Assembly (NCBI RefSeq): GCF_037975245.1 | Contig: NC_092576.1 | Span: 1,378,501 to 1,442,500 of the forward strand | Length of the DNA stretch: 64,000 nt | Reading direction: 5' to 3' | From: Apostichopus japonicus | Lineage: Eukaryota > Echinodermata > Holothuroidea > Aspidochirotida > Stichopodidae | Part shown: positions 60,312 through 64,000 of the stretch, in pieces | Numbering within the stretch: the stretch's first letter is position 1 | How the letters are laid out: each line of letters starts with the position of its first letter | Position numbers and translations under genes: made by a program | The notes under the pieces: model-generated | What the model saw: only the letters and a program-made list of their open reading frames with translations | Database searches by the model: none | What the model was told of the DNA's origin: nothing

Positions 60312-60797
60312 TGGTACAGTAACTACTGTTCATGTCCTATAACACATTCTACCGTGTTACGAACACAAAGTAGTAATTACTGATGCACGGTTGTGGGACA
60401 TGAACAGCAATTGCTGTACCAACCATTTAGTACGAGTTTATTAATACGTGATTCTTAAATGAAGTCGTATCTGGTCGTTTTATGCTATAAGTAGGCCTAT
60501 TGATGTAACCGAGCATGGCCTTTCTTCTTTCTTGGCATGACGAATTTGCGTAATTTAAAGAGAGGTGTGAACTGGAATCAAGTGGTACCATTCACCTCCT
60601 TTCCTCTATCTCGTAAGCATTCTCATCTTCATAGACTCCTTTTCCAGTCGCGCAGTTATTGTATTACATGGGAACAAGTTAACAGATTTGCAGTTGTTAC
60701 AGTGCCACTTGTAACACAATTTACCGGATTACTAAAACTAAGTAGTAATTAATGATGCACGGTTGTGGGATATGAACAGTAGTTTCTGTACCAGCCA
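60312..60797. repeat. two copies of a small palindromic repeat
   Basis: Copy 1 (60312-60421) has imperfect inverted arms TGGTACAGTAACTACTGTTC... and ...GCAATTGCTGTACCA around a ~46-bp centre. Copy 2 (about 60690-60797) matches it, most clearly over 60740-60797 versus 60368-60425 (shared GATGCACGGTTGTGGGA). This is compatible with a small MITE. No TSD was identified. Confidence 0.65.
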
Positions 60798-63040
60798 GTG
60801 AGCAATAATATAGTATATAGCGAATATGGTATGTATAGCTAATCTTATTGGCGATAATAAAAATGCAAACATATCAATTGATATAAACCCGCTCCAGTGT
60901 TCTGGAAAATGTCAAACAGCTATACGGGAACACTTTGTTAGATATGTTATCAAAAAGGAAGATTTGGACTTTATATTAAATAAACTACTGATTGTCTAAA
61001 AATCGGTAGAATTGAAGGTGATTTAAGGAATTTTGGAAATAAAAATCTTTGGTGAAACAAGAAAATTCGGCAGCGACAGCTGGCAGATGGGTTTTGGAGC
61101 ACTATGCTCAACGTCTAGCTCAAAATATGAACGGTCATGGTGGCAACAGTTGAATGTGCTGTGATAGGCCAAGCCATCAGCTATCATATGGTGGGTAGGA
61201 TATGTCAGTTGAACACTTCTATATATGCTCTAGCGGCCTTGGAAAGTGACCACATTAATGTGTAAGTCAATGGGAGCAATTGATAGTGGTGAGACACCTG
61301 AATGAAGAGCTAGGCAGACTGAGAGGCCGCTCTGCACATGCAGTGGAGGGAATATTGTGACTGGCGCCCTCCCTAACCTTACAACTCATAATCGTTACCG
61401 GTGTTATGTTGGGCCGAGAGAAACAAGGATAACCGATGAAAACACGTACATCTGTATACGTACTGGATGCGTTTCTCTACAACTGTATTTTTCTTACAAC
61501 GGCGGATATGTACACGTTATACACTATACAAAGTCATTCATGCATAACACGATGAATATTTTAAAGTGGCTGAGTCTTGGCTGTTACCTATCAGTTGCAT
61601 AGTATAGGTCTTAATAAAGCCAAATGTATGTATTTCTGTACATGTGAAGATAAAGTGGATAAAATTTGTCATTTTAAGTCAAATAACAAGTATTTACAAG
61701 TATTGACAAGTATTTCATATCCTTAACAGATACATTACTTAACAAATATCACACTCCGGTGAGCAAAATTTACTTATAGTGCTTCTCAAATGGCGAAAAT
61801 ATATACATGTTATTAAGGCCATACGTACGGGGAGGGGGTGAGTTGGTAGACATACCCAGTGAAATAAAAAGCCGGTGTCAATCAATGCCAAGTCGGTCTA
61901 AACAAATATGACTGAATTCAGAGTGCTCTTACATAGATGAACGTGAGAGTAATAACTTAAAACAAAGTTAAGAAAACCACACACATACAATCATTCTTCA
62001 ATCATTTTCGTCTACTTTTCCCAGGTTTGGATAATATCTGTCTAACAAGTCGCTTTCAAGAGAACAAGAAATGACTACGCACTCCTACCGCGGCCTTGAA
62101 ATATCTATACCTGAGGAAATTATTTCTTCTCTCTCACATGTAATTTTGTGCCTTAATCTCTCCGGAGGGAACACGAAGTATGTAAATACGCGGCAGCGTC
62201 CAGGTGCTCCACCCTATAGCACCACTAGGGGTATAATAATGTTTCTGTTATATATTTGCTCGCTTAAACTAACGTACAGCGTCCGGTGATTTCGCGCACC
62301 CCATGTCCTCAAGCCGATAGCAGTGTGTATGTTGTAATTATAAAACACACTTCCTGAGTTTGTTGGTTTACTTTCTCGAAACGCTGTTATGCCAGTCACT
62401 GAAGTCGGTCTCAAAATGCTAGTCAGTTCCGAAATGGATCAACACCTCCTTGAAAAGTGGTGAATCTATATGTTCCTCACTTTACTGTCATCTAGAAGTA
62501 TAATACAATGGAGAACAGCAATTCAACCATTGTCTGTTTATTAGCTTCAGTTTACAATAACATTTTAATTTAATCAAAGAAAACACTAAAGTTTACAGAT
62601 TTAAAAATTTAGAAGTTAATAAAGAAGGCTGCATGTGATGTTTGATTGGGAGGGCGACTTCCGAATTATATCATACAACATTAATGTCGGTTACTTCATC
62701 AAACCCGAGCACTTGTTTCTGTGGAAGAGGAGAATACATGAAGTAAGATTCAAGCAATAACCTCTCCAAATGTAATCATGTTGATGTTGACAAATATTAC
62801 AAATGAAAACATAAACTACAAACTAGGGTTTAAACGAATTGAAACTGTTCCTATACGTTGTGATGATTTTACATAACTAATAGACATATCCATTTAACTG
62901 GATTGTTTAAGGTAAAGCAACGGATTAAGAAATACTCTGTCACACCGGCAGCTGGCATCTAAATTACAGTTACTACGGCCGTCCAGAAACAACCGTACTG
63001 ATTCAAACGACTCGAACCACCATATAATTCGGTGGTTGTC
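60798..63040. other. non-coding
   Basis: No exon, RNA gene or clear repeat was recognised. Confidence 0.45.
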
Positions 63041-63500
63041 GTGCTGGAGAAGTACTCAGTATTATATAGTATCGAGTACATTTTGTATGCACTCGCACTC
63101 GGTGAAAAGTACTCGGGTGATAAAGTAATCTTACTCGTCATTGAGTACTCGTAATCACATGCTAAAATACTCGCACTTGTACCCGATTTAAAGTACTTGC
63201 TTGGTACTTGCTTAGGATGAGCACTTTATAAGTACTTATGTACAGCAATAAAATTCGTTAAATTTACGTTACTACATGAAGTCCCATAATGGTTTTAACA
63301 TTGCACTGTATAATTACTCTGTAATAGTGCAACAATGGTGCGTCTCACTCCACCAGTGTCAAGATGCAAGCAATGTCATCACCTTCAACTGTTTTATCAT
63401 TAGCTTTTAATGACCATTAGAGAACAGTTTAAAAAAAGTATTGTATAATAATTTAATAAATAAAGAGTATTCGAAAAGTACTCGGATTATAACGTACTGG
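63041..63500. repeat. region rich in AGTACTCG words
   Basis: Variants of AGTACTCG/GAGTACTCG occur repeatedly at 63050-63215 and again near 63475-63485, with an AT-rich centre. This resembles the subterminal repeats of a DNA transposon, but no TIR pair or TSD could be fixed. Confidence 0.4.
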
Positions 63501-64000
63501 GAATTTAAAAGAGATCCTGTATTCAAGAGAGGGGCTTGAGAGTATCATTTATGGGCATACACATTGCTCACCCAAGCCAAAACCAAAGTTAGGCTTGGAC
63601 TCTCTTTGGGAATACTTAATTGTTCGTTGCCCTACCGCTCCTTGCTGTTCCACCCGCGCCAGACACCAAACAAATCGCTTCAATTCTGACGGTTTATGGT
63701 TTTATGGTAATTTACCGTTTAATGCATCGGACAGTTAAACGGTTATTGCGAAACTGAATTTGTTTGCCCAAACCCCTCTTTCCCTATGCAATTTTCTCAG
63801 CGGACCCCAAATGTGGATGCAATTTGTCACATACGATAATCACAACCTTATGATCAGCTTCAATTTGAAACTCCTATGCCTCGGTCCTGTTTTTGCTTAA
63901 GCAAAAGAAATCAACACGTTTCCGGTATCTCGGGCCTGAAAGAGTTTGGTTATCGCGAATGTAATACAGACATAGCTTGTGCTCTGATACAATAACACCC
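63501..64000. other. non-coding
   Basis: Nothing supported. Confidence 0.45.

Overview
The window reads as nuclear DNA from an invertebrate animal. It is AT-rich, has no long open reading frames, shows isolated exon-sized coding blocks bounded by GT/AG sites, and carries many minisatellites, terminal-inverted-repeat (TIR) transposons, a tRNA-derived SINE and a LINE remnant. An invertebrate deuterostome such as an echinoderm is my best guess from overall texture only; no gene here proves it.

Genes. The best-supported coding sequence is a 678-bp minus-strand exon at 23882-24559. It encodes 224 residues from its ATG, with three copies of a 15-residue motif (S-M/F-F-x-S/T-V-x-G-G-...-F), in a family I do not recognise. 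Other candidates are a plus-strand symmetric internal exon at 40248-40466 and two minus-strand first coding exons at 52013-52084 and 9556-9591. The 9.6 kb exon is followed, in its upstream direction, by a CpG-rich promoter-like stretch. The 52 kb exon ends in phase 0 and could splice in frame to the 24.5 kb exon, but that is only a hypothesis. Weaker coding candidates lie at 2088-2426 and around 18.7-19.1 kb. Everything else appears to be intronic or intergenic.

Mobile DNA. Four non-autonomous elements have TIRs and 8-bp target-site duplications (TSDs) of hAT type (3137-3868, 15922-16568, 17514-17912, 58311-59314). Three of them share a 43-bp internal core although their ends differ. A 2.58-kb element at 34304-36883 has 12-bp TIRs, eight copies of a 15-bp subterminal motif split four and four between its ends, and a decayed coding fragment; I cannot place it in a known superfamily. 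The 3' end of a LINE (RTE-like) lies at 56709-57242 on the minus strand. Two copies of a tRNA-derived SINE lie at 21.3 and 41.0 kb. A perfect 103-bp inverted duplication at 28116-28659 carries a piggyBac-like cysteine-motif exon end on both arms. Four scattered copies of a short motif resemble a degenerate hammerhead-ribozyme core of the kind linked to Penelope-like elements.

Tandem repeats. The main arrays are a 24-bp minisatellite at 13.3-14.2 kb with a 248-bp higher-order duplication, a 17-bp minisatellite at 19.9-20.6 kb, a 24-bp minisatellite at 1.3-1.6 kb, a short-period array at 25.4-25.7 kb and an AT-rich microsatellite at 29.8-30.0 kb.

Limits: exon calls rest on reading frame plus splice-site sequence read by eye. 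No homology search or transcript evidence was available.
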